Assembly (NCBI GenBank): GCA_946415695.1
Contig: CAMKTM010000048.1
Coordinates: 1 to 13,442 of the forward strand
DNA from: an uncultured Prevotellaceae bacterium
GTDB taxonomy: Bacteria > Bacteroidota > Bacteroidia > Bacteroidales > Bacteroidaceae
Direction of reading: 5' to 3'
Length of the DNA: 13,442 nt
Positions 7,743 to 13,442 of this stretch are shown here, piece after piece (position 1 is the stretch's first letter; the number at the start of each line of letters is the position of its first letter). The position numbers and the translations under genes were made by a program. The notes below the pieces were generated by a model. It saw only the letters and a program-made list of their open reading frames with translations. It was not told the DNA's origin and searched no databases.

Positions 7743-7830
7743 AAATAATGGTTAAGCATTCTGCGAATAATGGTTAAGCATTATTGTCATAAAGGTTAAG
7801 CATTATGCGGATAATGGTTAAGCATTATTT
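7743..7830. repeat. Array C: four tandem 22-bp palindromes between hisC and hisB
   Basis: Four 22-bp units in palindromic phase at 7743-7764, 7765-7786, 7787-7808 and 7809-7830. All contain GGTTAAGCATT unchanged. The best units read ATAATGGTTAAGCATTAT at the centre, a stem of 6-7 bp on each side of a TTAA core. The array is bounded by a perfect 12-bp inverted repeat, CTGCAAATAATG (7739-7750) and CATTATTTGCAG (7823-7834). The sequence differs from arrays A, B and D, but the period and the palindromic layout are the same. It takes up much of the 231-bp hisC-hisB gap, in which I see no clear promoter or terminator. Confidence 0.88.
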
Positions 7831-7872
7831 GCAGTACCCCTTTGACTGTTTACAGAACACCCGAAACATAAA

Positions 7873-8913
7873 TTATTTAAAGAAGCGCAGTGCTCCCAGC
7901 AGTTCGTTATTCTCCTGCCGCGTGCCAATCGTGATGCGAAGGCAGTCTTGGCAAAGCATGACGCGATGGCGATTGCGAACCACGATGCCTTGCTCAATGA
8001 GGTAATGATAGATAGCATTCGCATCGCTGACCTTCACGAGCACGAAATTGGCATCCGTCGGAAAAACCTTAAGCACGATAGGCAATTCCGCCAAGGCTGG
8101 CAAGACATGCTCACGCTCTCGTCTGATTTGTGCCAGCCAGCCGTCGATGGCAGCAATGTCGCCAAGCAATGACAAGGCTTTCTCTTGCGTCAGCAGGTTG
8201 ACGTTATAGGGATACTTCACCTTATTGAACAGCCCGATTATCTCCTCGCTAGCAAACGCCATGCCGAGTCGGATTGCTGCCGATGCCCAGGCTTTGCTGA
8301 AAGTGTTCAGGACGATAAGGTTCGGATAGCCGTCGAGCATGGAACGGAACGGCTGTTGGGTAGAGAAATCACAATAGGCCTCGTCTATCACCACGATTCC
8401 CTCAAAGCTTGTCAGCACCTCGTGGATGGTTTCGCGGGGAAAGTCGTTGCCTGTAGGATTGTTCGGCGAGCAAATCCAAATGACTTTTGTCTTAGCGTCG
8501 CATGCATTCAGCAGGGCTTTAGTGTCGAGCTGCCAATTGTCTGATAATGCAACACTTCTATACTCCACGTCGTTGATGTCTGCACAGACTTTATACATGC
8601 CGTAAGTGGGAGCGATAGCCACCACATTGTCCTCCTTTGGGTTGCAGAAGATGCGATAGACGAGGTCGATGGCCTCGTCGCTTCCGTTGCCAAGGAATAT
8701 CTGCGAAGGGCGTACACCTTTCAGGGGAGCGAGGCGTTCCTTGAGCTTCTCCTGCAAAGGGTCGGGATAACGGTTGATAGGGTCGTTATAAGGATTCTCG
8801 TTTGCATCGAGAAAGACGTGTGCTTCCCTGCCCTTGAACTCGTCTCGGGCACAATGATATGGTTCGAGCGCCCAAATGTTCGGGCGAACAAGTTTGCTTA
8901 ATTCGAAGTTCAT
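7873..8913 (-). CDS. hisC: Histidinol-phosphate aminotransferase HisC
   Basis: 346 residues, normal for HisC, a cytoplasmic PLP enzyme (fold type I, class I/II aminotransferase) that converts imidazole-acetol phosphate and glutamate to histidinol phosphate. Visible landmarks: LDANENPY near the N-terminus (36-42), the GNGSDEAIDLVYR cofactor-binding segment (75-87), SPNNPTGN (149-156), IDEAYCDFS with D177 and Y180, the Schiff-base lysine K207 in NTFSKAW, the phosphate-binding arginine R215 in AIRLG, and a closing RITIGTRQENNELL. The ATG at 8913 is the natural start. It is 117 bases after hisD; that gap has only a short GC hairpin and no clear promoter. Confidence 0.96.
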   Translation of the reverse strand: MNFELSKLVRPNIWALEPYHCARDEFKGREAHVFLDANENPYNDPINRYPDPLQEKLKERLAPLKGVRPSQIFLGNGSDEAIDLVYRIFCNPKEDNVVAIAPTYGMYKVCADINDVEYRSVALSDNWQLDTKALLNACDAKTKVIWICSPNNPTGNDFPRETIHEVLTSFEGIVVIDEAYCDFSTQQPFRSMLDGYPNLIVLNTFSKAWASAAIRLGMAFASEEIIGLFNKVKYPYNVNLLTQEKALSLLGDIAAIDGWLAQIRREREHVLPALAELPIVLKVFPTDANFVLVKVSDANAIYHYLIEQGIVVRNRHRVMLCQDCLRITIGTRQENNELLGALRFFK

Positions 8914-9030
8914 AATTCAGAGTATTTTGAGTGAAGAGCGTTCCGCGCATAAAAAGCGCGCCCTGGTGCTAAAGCATTCAAGAAGAACGAAGCGTGAAGG
9001 ATAAAAGTAACTATGCGGTGGAAGGAAAAT

Positions 9031-10317
9031 CTATTTCTTTACAATGTTAAGACGAAGGCTCATGGCGTTCTTATGGGCATCAAGGCCTTCTGCCTCTGCC
9101 ATGAGCTCCACGGCACGGCCAATGCTCTGTATGCCTTCGGGGCTGATGTGCTGGAAGGTAATCTTGCGGCAGAAACTGTCGAGGTTCACGCCGCTATACG
9201 CCACGGCATAACCGTTGGTGGGCAGTGTATGGTTCGTGCCGCTGGCATAGTCGCCTGCGCTCTCTGGCGTCAAGGGGCCAAGGAACACGCTGCCGGCATT
9301 CACGACCTTCTGTGCCAACTCCATGTAATTGGCCGTCTCGATAATGAGGTGCTCTGGAGCATAACGGTTTGTAATCTCCATCATCTCACTGTCATCGCGA
9401 ACCACGATTGCTTTGCTGTGTTCGAGGGCTTGGGCTGCGATGTCCTTTCTGGGCAGGAGTGCCAACTGCCGTTCCACCTCGGCTTCTACCTTTTTAGCCG
9501 TCTCGTTGCTCTTGCAAACGAGCAACACCTGGCTGTCCGGGCCGTGTTCCGCTTGGCTGAGGAGGTCGGCTGCCACGAAGGAGACGTTGCTCGTTTCGTC
9601 GGCCAAGACTTCCACTTCGCTTGGTCCTGCTGGCATGTCGATGGCCACGTCGTGCAGGCTGACCTGTTGCTTGGCGCACATCACGAACTGGTTGCCCGGG
9701 CCAAATATCTTATAGACCTTCGGAACACTTTCCGTTCCATAAGCCATTGCGCCGATTGCCTGCACGCCGCCAATCTTGTAGATGCGATTGACGCCAGCCG
9801 TACGTGCTGCCACGAGGATGGCGGGATTTACAGTCCCATCTTTTGCAGGAGGCGTGCAGAGCACAATGTCCTTACAGCCTGCTATCTTGGCTGGCGTGGC
9901 AAGCATGAGCACCGTGCTGAAGAGTGGCGCTGTGCCTCCCGGTATGTAGAGGCCGACGCGTTCTATGGCAACTGACTTCTGCCAGCACTCCACGCCCCGC
10001 GTCACTTCGATGTGCTCGCCTTCGAAGCGTTGAGCAGCATGGAAACGCTCTATGTTCTGATGTGCAAGATGGATGGCCTGCTTGAGTTCTTCGCCGACAA
10101 GCCTTTCAGCCGCAAGCATCTCGTCTTCTGTAACAGCAAGATTGTCAAGGCGAACTTTGTCGAAGCGCTCTTCATACGCCTTGACGGCAGCATCACCTCT
10201 TTGCCTGACGTCCTGCAGAACGGCCGAAACCGTGGCATTCAACTCGGAGGCATCGCGAACAGGCCGCTTCAGCAAAGCGTCAAGCTCGTCTTTTGTAGGA
10301 TATGTGTATTTTTTCAT
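9031..10317 (-). CDS. hisD: Histidinol dehydrogenase HisD
   Basis: 428 residues, the family's usual length. This zinc enzyme oxidises histidinol to histidine in two NAD-dependent steps. Zinc ligands known from E. coli HisD are matched by Q255 and H258 (SQAEHGPDSQ), D356 (ESAGDYASGTNHTLPT) and H415 (DAHKNAMSLR). The catalytic Glu-His pair is E322-H323 in YAPEHLI. The NAD-side signature FGPGNQFV and HDVAIDMPAGPSEVEVLAD are intact. It follows hisG by 22 bases, in which AAAAGG about 8 nt before the ATG could serve as a ribosome binding site. hisG and hisD are clearly one transcription unit. Confidence 0.97.
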   Translation of the reverse strand: MKKYTYPTKDELDALLKRPVRDASELNATVSAVLQDVRQRGDAAVKAYEERFDKVRLDNLAVTEDEMLAAERLVGEELKQAIHLAHQNIERFHAAQRFEGEHIEVTRGVECWQKSVAIERVGLYIPGGTAPLFSTVLMLATPAKIAGCKDIVLCTPPAKDGTVNPAILVAARTAGVNRIYKIGGVQAIGAMAYGTESVPKVYKIFGPGNQFVMCAKQQVSLHDVAIDMPAGPSEVEVLADETSNVSFVAADLLSQAEHGPDSQVLLVCKSNETAKKVEAEVERQLALLPRKDIAAQALEHSKAIVVRDDSEMMEITNRYAPEHLIIETANYMELAQKVVNAGSVFLGPLTPESAGDYASGTNHTLPTNGYAVAYSGVNLDSFCRKITFQHISPEGIQSIGRAVELMAEAEGLDAHKNAMSLRLNIVKK

Positions 10318-10339
10318 TGGCCTTTTGAGAGAGAAGTCT

Positions 10340-11203
10340 TTACGGAATCATTTTCTCTATGGGCACGACGAGGATGCCTTCTGCGCCGAGCTGCTTCAGT
10401 TCACGAATAATCTCCCAAAAGCGCTTCTCGTCGATGACGGTATGAACGCTGCTCCAGCCTTCCGTGGCAAGAGGCATCACGGTGGGGCTCTTCACGCCCG
10501 GCAGCACGGCGACGACATCCTTCAAGCGGTCTGTAGGCACGTTCATCAGCACGTACTTCTTGTCCTCGGCAGCCTTGACGGCCTCAATGCGGAACAGCAA
10601 TTCGTCGAGCACCGCACGCTTCTCTTCGTCCAGACACTTGTTGGCAATAAGGACGGCTTCGCTCTGCATCACGGTCTCCACTTCGACGAGGTTGTTGCTG
10701 ACCAGCGTCGAGCCACTGCTGACGATGTCGAAGATGGCGTCTGCCAGGCCGATGCCGGGGCTTATCTCGACGCTTCCCGTGATGACATGGATGTCGGCAG
10801 CAATGTGGTTCTTCTGCATGAAGCGGCGCAGAATGGCGGGATAGCTTGTGGCTATCTTCTTGCCTTCGAACCACTTGAGCCCATAGTAGCCGCAACCTTT
10901 AGGCACGGCCAGCGAGAGTCGGCACTTGCTGAAACCCAGCGGACGCACCACTTCGGCATCCTCCGCCCTTTCCTCAAACTCGTTCTGGCCAACGATGCCC
11001 AGGTCGGCCACACCGCTTGCCACGCTCTGCGGAATATCATCATCCCGAAGATAAAGGATTTCCACAGGGAAATTACTACTCTGCACCAAGAGCGTACGTT
11101 TGCTGCTGCTCACCTTGATGCCCGCCTCGGCAAGCAAGGCCATCGTGTCCTCGAAGAGACGTCCCTTCGACTGTACTGCTATTCTCAAAACCACCTTATC
11201 CAT
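10340..11203 (-). CDS. hisG: ATP phosphoribosyltransferase HisG, long form
   Basis: 287 residues, the long single-subunit HisG that carries its own regulatory domain and does not need HisZ. It joins ATP and PRPP to make phosphoribosyl-ATP, the first and feedback-controlled step of histidine synthesis. The PRPP loop is seen in GLADAIFDIVSSGSTL, preceded by ATSYPAILRRFM and GSVEISPGI. Residues from about 210 (KKYVLMNVPTDRLKDVVAVLPGV) to the end are the ACT-like C-terminal domain where histidine would bind. The ATG at 11203 directly follows an AT-rich leader; no Shine-Dalgarno is evident, as is usual in Bacteroidetes. It is the first gene of the his run and has a promoter about 200 bases upstream. 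Confidence 0.97.
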   Translation of the reverse strand: MDKVVLRIAVQSKGRLFEDTMALLAEAGIKVSSSKRTLLVQSSNFPVEILYLRDDDIPQSVASGVADLGIVGQNEFEERAEDAEVVRPLGFSKCRLSLAVPKGCGYYGLKWFEGKKIATSYPAILRRFMQKNHIAADIHVITGSVEISPGIGLADAIFDIVSSGSTLVSNNLVEVETVMQSEAVLIANKCLDEEKRAVLDELLFRIEAVKAAEDKKYVLMNVPTDRLKDVVAVLPGVKSPTVMPLATEGWSSVHTVIDEKRFWEIIRELKQLGAEGILVVPIEKMIP

Positions 11204-11264
11204 TTACCATTTAACGATTTACTATTTACTGTTTATTTTAACGATTAACGATTTACCCCTTACC

Positions 11265-11367
11265 AGACCTTCTCTGACTCCCCTCTATGGGGAGAAGCAG
11301 TCGCTCGACGAAGTCAACTCCAGGCGAAGGAAGCCTCCCCATAGAGCGGGAGCTTTGGAGAGGGTCT
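11265..11367. repeat. 103-bp inverted repeat in the hisG leader
   Basis: Left arm 11265-11294 starts AGACCTTCTC and ends CTCTATGGGGAG; right arm 11335-11367 starts CTCCCCATAGAG and ends GAGAGGGTCT. The arms are reverse complements except for a few differences and small gaps, with a 40-nt loop that contains a minor stem GTCG-CT-CGAC. Transcribed from the hisG promoter, it would form a large hairpin in the 5' leader about 60 nt before the start codon. The layout resembles the repeat at 13230-13322. Confidence 0.85.
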
Positions 11368-11403
11368 TGGGAAGTTAGAGAGGGACTCCCATTCTTTCGC
11401 GTG

Positions 11404-11434
11404 CAAAGATACGACAAAAAGTTGAAAGAATAAA
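11404..11434 (-). promoter_or_regulatory. Bacteroidetes-type promoter of the his genes
   Basis: On the minus strand TATCTTTG (11411-11404) matches TAnnTTTG exactly, and TTTA (11434-11431) sits 19 nt upstream as the -33 box. Transcription would start near 11397, giving a leader of about 194 nt that includes the large inverted repeat. I saw no His-codon run in the leader, so classical his attenuation is not supported. Confidence 0.75.
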
Positions 11435-11563
11435 GAATCGTCCTAAAAAGATTTACCTTTCCCTATGGAACAGACCAGCCTCCGCAGCGCAAAGGACGGA
11501 ACGAGCTGCTGCACTCGCCGCCTCGCCGCACATGAGAAAAGAACATACGGCACGGCATCTTCT

Positions 11564-11651
11564 TTGCTGAGTCGTGATGCAGCAATTGCATGGTCATGTA
11601 CTTGCAATTGCATGGTCATGTACTTGCAATTGCATGGTCATGTACTTGCAA
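11564..11651. repeat. Array D: four tandem 22-bp palindromic units
   Basis: Unit 1 (11564-11585) begins TTGCTGAGTCGTG and ends GCAGCAA, like the units of array B. Units 2-4 (11586-11607, 11608-11629, 11630-11651) are identical to one another, TTGCATGGTCATG then TACTTGCAA, with a CATG core as in array A. All follow TTGC-N5-C(A/G)TG-N5-GCAA. The array lies between the 3' end of the 234-residue ORF and the hisG promoter, upstream of the latter. It mixes the two sub-types found separately in arrays A and B. Confidence 0.9.
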
Positions 11652-11721
11652 TCAACGACCCCTGCGAAGTTGAAAGGGGAAAAGCACGAAAGGCGTGAAT
11701 TAGCTTTGCTGTGGGGTGGAA

Positions 11722-12426
11722 TTAAGAGAGAATGCGCCTACAGAATGCAACGTAGGAATTTTCAAGGCGGGCAATTTCGTAGGGCTGTAGGCGCAATGAG
11801 AAGGTGCCCGACAACTCGTCGAGCCCGAAAGCGACTTTAATGATGCTGGCAAGATTGAAGCTGCTGCCCGTGCCGCGCTTCATAAGCAGACGTGCCACCT
11901 GTAGCACGTGCCGACGGTCGTGCTCGATGTGGCGAAGGCCGCGCAGCAGCAGGAAAAGGCAGGGAGGCGTGTCGGTGCGGACGAGATATGCTATCTGCTC
12001 GTGTCCTTGCGCTATGCCCATGGCACGGAACAATTGCTCTATGTCTTCGGGCTTGCTGACAGTCGGCATCAGCAAGAGCAGCACTTTTTGTTTCTCGACG
12101 TCGTTGAAAGAAGCGGCAAGGCGCAAGAATGCTTCGTCGGAAAGTGAAGCAGTGCCCTTCGCCAAACGCGTCAGGAATGTTTTCATAAGGGTGATGAGGT
12201 ATGCTCGGCTGTCGTGCCTGACGAGGGCCTCCGTCATCTGCCAAAAGACGGGAGCCGGGCAGTCGGCAAGCAAGCGCTCGCCAAGCATATAGCCGGCCGT
12301 CCGCTGCAAGCTTCTGGAAAGAGTGGAGAGCAGGCGGACTAAGGCATCTGCATCGCCAGCCAGCAGGGGAGCCTGCAATAGCGGCTCTAATGTCTTGTTA
12401 TAATGATGGTCGGAAAGCAAGGGCAA
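11722..12426 (-). CDS. Conserved-looking protein of unknown function, about 234 residues
   Basis: I do not recognise a family. The product is soluble, rich in leucine and probably mostly helical, with no signal peptide, membrane segment or metal-binding cluster; stretches such as LVRLLSTLSRSLQRTAGYMLGERLL and VEKQKVLLLLMP look like amphipathic helices. Codon use and composition resemble the neighbours, so it is probably a real gene. The start is uncertain. The frame opens in the same phase as the GH25 stop codon just upstream, and there is no ATG before about residue 47; the candidate starts are TTG at 12426 or TTG at 12420, 9 and 15 bases after the lysozyme TAA. It is presumably translated from the same message as the lysozyme. 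Confidence 0.6.
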   Translation of the reverse strand: MPLLSDHHYNKTLEPLLQAPLLAGDADALVRLLSTLSRSLQRTAGYMLGERLLADCPAPVFWQMTEALVRHDSRAYLITLMKTFLTRLAKGTASLSDEAFLRLAASFNDVEKQKVLLLLMPTVSKPEDIEQLFRAMGIAQGHEQIAYLVRTDTPPCLFLLLRGLRHIEHDRRHVLQVARLLMKRGTGSSFNLASIIKVAFGLDELSGTFSLRLQPYEIARLENSYVAFCRRILS

Positions 12427-12435
12427 TGGGAACGG

Positions 12436-13332
12436 TTATTGCTGACTCTCGGAGGGAAAACTGGGTTCCGGCAGCGTGAATTCCATGAGTTCTTGCATGG
12501 AGCCGTTGAAAATGTTGCAGTCAACAAAGCCTTTGATGCCCGCCACTTTGCCGCAATCGGTGTGCTGCCAGAAAGCCCATTTCCCTTTGTACTCAAGTTC
12601 TTCCACATAGTAATGTGCTATCCAATAAGGATAGGCATCGAACTCCGGCGTGTTGAGGTACTGCATTTTGAACTTGTAGCCCGTATAGAGGATGGGTTTC
12701 ACGCCGTATGCTTTCTCTGCCATGTTGAGCCAGATTTTCGCGTCGTGGCGCAGCTGTTCGGGTGTCAGGTCGCCCTTCTTCTCGATGTCGAGAACAGGGG
12801 GCAGGTCGCCCGGTTCGAGCTGGGCTATCTTCAAGTAGAATTCCGCTTGCTTTCGTGGGTCGATGCCTGGCACGAAGAAATGGTAAGCTCCTCTTATCAA
12901 GTCGTTTCGCTTAGCATTTGCGAAGTTCCTGTTGAAGTTGTCGTCGAAGAGTTTTTCGCCCTCTGTTGCCTTGATAAAGACGAAGCTGACGGGTGCGTCA
13001 CCGATGGAAGCATTGCGCAGCTTCTCCCAGTTGATGCCTTCTTGATAGTGGCTAATGTCAATGCCTCGCACCTCGTATCCCTCAGGATAAGTCGGTTCGC
13101 CGTAAATGGCACGCCACCGAAAGCTGAAGGGGTCAACAAAAAGGTAGTAGAAGAAGCCGATATAGGCAACTGTAACAAGAATGCCTCCCAGCCAAAGCAG
13201 CCAGGAGGGGAATCTACGGAAGAAACGAAAGACCCCCCATCCCCCTTTAGGTGGAGTTTTCTTTCCTCTCTTCGTTTTCCTTGAGTGGCGTTTTACTCCC
13301 TTTGAAGGGGGATGGGGGGTCTGTGTCTTCAT
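12436..13332 (-). CDS. Membrane-anchored GH25 lysozyme (muramidase)
   Basis: 298 residues. GH25 enzymes cut the beta-1,4 bond between MurNAc and GlcNAc in peptidoglycan. A basic cytoplasmic head (1-41) is followed by one membrane segment (about 42-65), so the catalytic part faces the periplasm. GH25 landmarks: RGIDISHYQEGINWEKL with D92, FVFIKATEG (118-125), RGAYHFF (148-153), PPVLDIEKKG with D182 and catalytic E184, PILYTGYKF, YPYWIAHYY, and WAFWQHTDCGKVAGIKGFVDCNIFNG split around the final strand. Its ATG touches the stop of the preceding gene (TAA then ATG with no spacer), indicating coupled translation. Unusually, residues 4-13 and 26-35 are encoded by the two arms of a large inverted repeat, so much of the head derives from repeat DNA. 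A cell-wall remodelling role is inferred. Confidence 0.92.
   Translation of the reverse strand: MKTQTPHPPSKGVKRHSRKTKRGKKTPPKGGWGVFRFFRRFPSWLLWLGGILVTVAYIGFFYYLFVDPFSFRWRAIYGEPTYPEGYEVRGIDISHYQEGINWEKLRNASIGDAPVSFVFIKATEGEKLFDDNFNRNFANAKRNDLIRGAYHFFVPGIDPRKQAEFYLKIAQLEPGDLPPVLDIEKKGDLTPEQLRHDAKIWLNMAEKAYGVKPILYTGYKFKMQYLNTPEFDAYPYWIAHYYVEELEYKGKWAFWQHTDCGKVAGIKGFVDCNIFNGSMQELMEFTLPEPSFPSESQQ
13230..13322. repeat. 93-bp inverted repeat inside the start of the GH25 gene
   Basis: Left arm 13230-13256 begins AGACCCCCCATCCCCCTT and ends GGAG; right arm 13296-13322 begins CTCCC and ends AAGGGGGATGGGGGGTCT. The arms are complementary at 23 of 27 positions, with a 39-nt loop. The whole element lies within the first 35 codons of the lysozyme. 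Its outline (ends AGACC...GGTCT, inner ends GGAG...CTCC, loop of about 40) matches the repeat in the hisG leader at 11265-11367. Confidence 0.88.
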
Positions 13333-13442
13333 TTATGCTTGTTCCAAAGCCAGCGTCTTGGTGCACTGGTCGCACACTTCGCTGGGACCCCAGTACTGGA
13401 TGGGACCGGGATAAACGTAGCAGGTGTTCTTAGCCCACTCTT
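13333..13442 (-). CDS. C-terminal end of an unidentified protein, possibly a diphosphate-dependent phosphofructokinase
   Basis: The last 35 codons of a minus-strand gene that enters from the right edge, ending in TAA at 13335-13333. The peptide contains CYVYPGPIQYWGPSEVCDQ and ends TLALEQA. The PGPIQYxGP phrase recalls, from memory only, the C-terminus of long diphosphate-fructose-6-phosphate phosphotransferases of Bacteroidales, but the fragment is too short to be sure. Its stop codon directly abuts the lysozyme ATG, so the two genes share a message. Confidence 0.55.
   Translation of the reverse strand, partial: EWAKNTCYVYPGPIQYWGPSEVCDQCTKTLALEQA

Larger units (their letters stand above)
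11204..11721. other. 518-bp gene-free region upstream of hisG
   Basis: No credible gene on either strand. On the minus strand it holds the hisG leader (about 11204-11397) with an AT-rich part containing AACGATTTAC twice, a 103-bp inverted repeat (11265-11367), and the hisG promoter (11404-11434). Between about 11436 and 11563 I see nothing recognisable. The 22-bp repeat array D follows at 11564-11651, and the last 70 bases before the next stop codon show only a weak stem that lacks a T run. Confidence 0.7.

Noticed and set aside
8944..8960. CGCGC/GCGCG hairpin in the hisD-hisC gap as a terminator
   Set aside because: Only a 5-bp stem and no T run after it on the minus strand; at most a weak pause or RNA-stability element.
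11204..11397. Histidine leader peptide or T-box upstream of hisG
   Set aside because: No run of His codons in a short ORF and no T-box-like pattern was visible in the leader.
11465..11698. Plus-strand ORF of 77 codons upstream of hisG
   Set aside because: Its second half is simply the translation of the 22-bp repeat array; there is no recognisable protein feature.
11652..11721. CCCCT...AGGGG stem as terminator of the 234-residue ORF
   Set aside because: No T run follows on the minus strand and the loop is long; it is not convincing.

Overview
This 13.4 kb window looks like chromosomal DNA from a Bacteroidales bacterium, most likely Prevotella or a close relative. The evidence is: promoters of the Bacteroidetes type (TAnnTTTG with a TTT/TTG box about 19-20 nt upstream); few clear Shine-Dalgarno sequences; a BspA-type leucine-rich-repeat surface protein with a type IX-like C-terminal tail; a two-domain HisB; and a membrane-anchored GH25 lysozyme typical of the group. 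The genus is an inference.

Layout. Only the gene at the left edge reads on the plus strand: the 3' end of a rubrerythrin-family peroxidase (1-131) with a strong terminator. Every other gene reads on the minus strand. From right to left these are: the 3' tail of an unfinished gene, a GH25 lysozyme and an unrecognised 234-residue ORF (13442 to 11722); the histidine genes hisG, hisD, hisC and hisB (11203 to 6577); recR two bases after hisB; a 79-residue membrane protein and an overlapping GNAT acetyltransferase (to 5106); and a 1497-residue BspA-like surface protein (4974 to 481) with its own promoter and terminator.

How the genes work together. HisG, HisD, HisC and HisB catalyse step 1, the last steps (HisD), the transamination (HisC), and the dehydratase and phosphatase steps (HisB) of histidine synthesis. 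hisH, hisA, hisF and hisI are not in the window. recR (recombinational repair) is placed so tightly behind hisB that it must be expressed largely with the his genes. The BspA-like protein is an exported adhesin-type protein built of four modules carrying 4, 9, 3 and 3 leucine-rich repeats.

Most unusual signal. Four separate intergenic gaps carry short head-to-tail arrays of a 22-bp imperfect palindrome (275-340, 5895-5938, 7743-7830 and 11564-11651). Three arrays share the frame TTGC-N5-C(A/G)TG-N5-GCAA. The fourth, between hisC and hisB, has the same 22-bp period but a TTAA core. Two further large inverted repeats of like architecture (arms about 30 bp, loop 39-40 nt, ends AGACC...GGTCT) lie in the hisG leader (11265-11367) and, unexpectedly, inside the start of the lysozyme coding region (13230-13322). 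I recognise no known system in these repeats, so their role is open.
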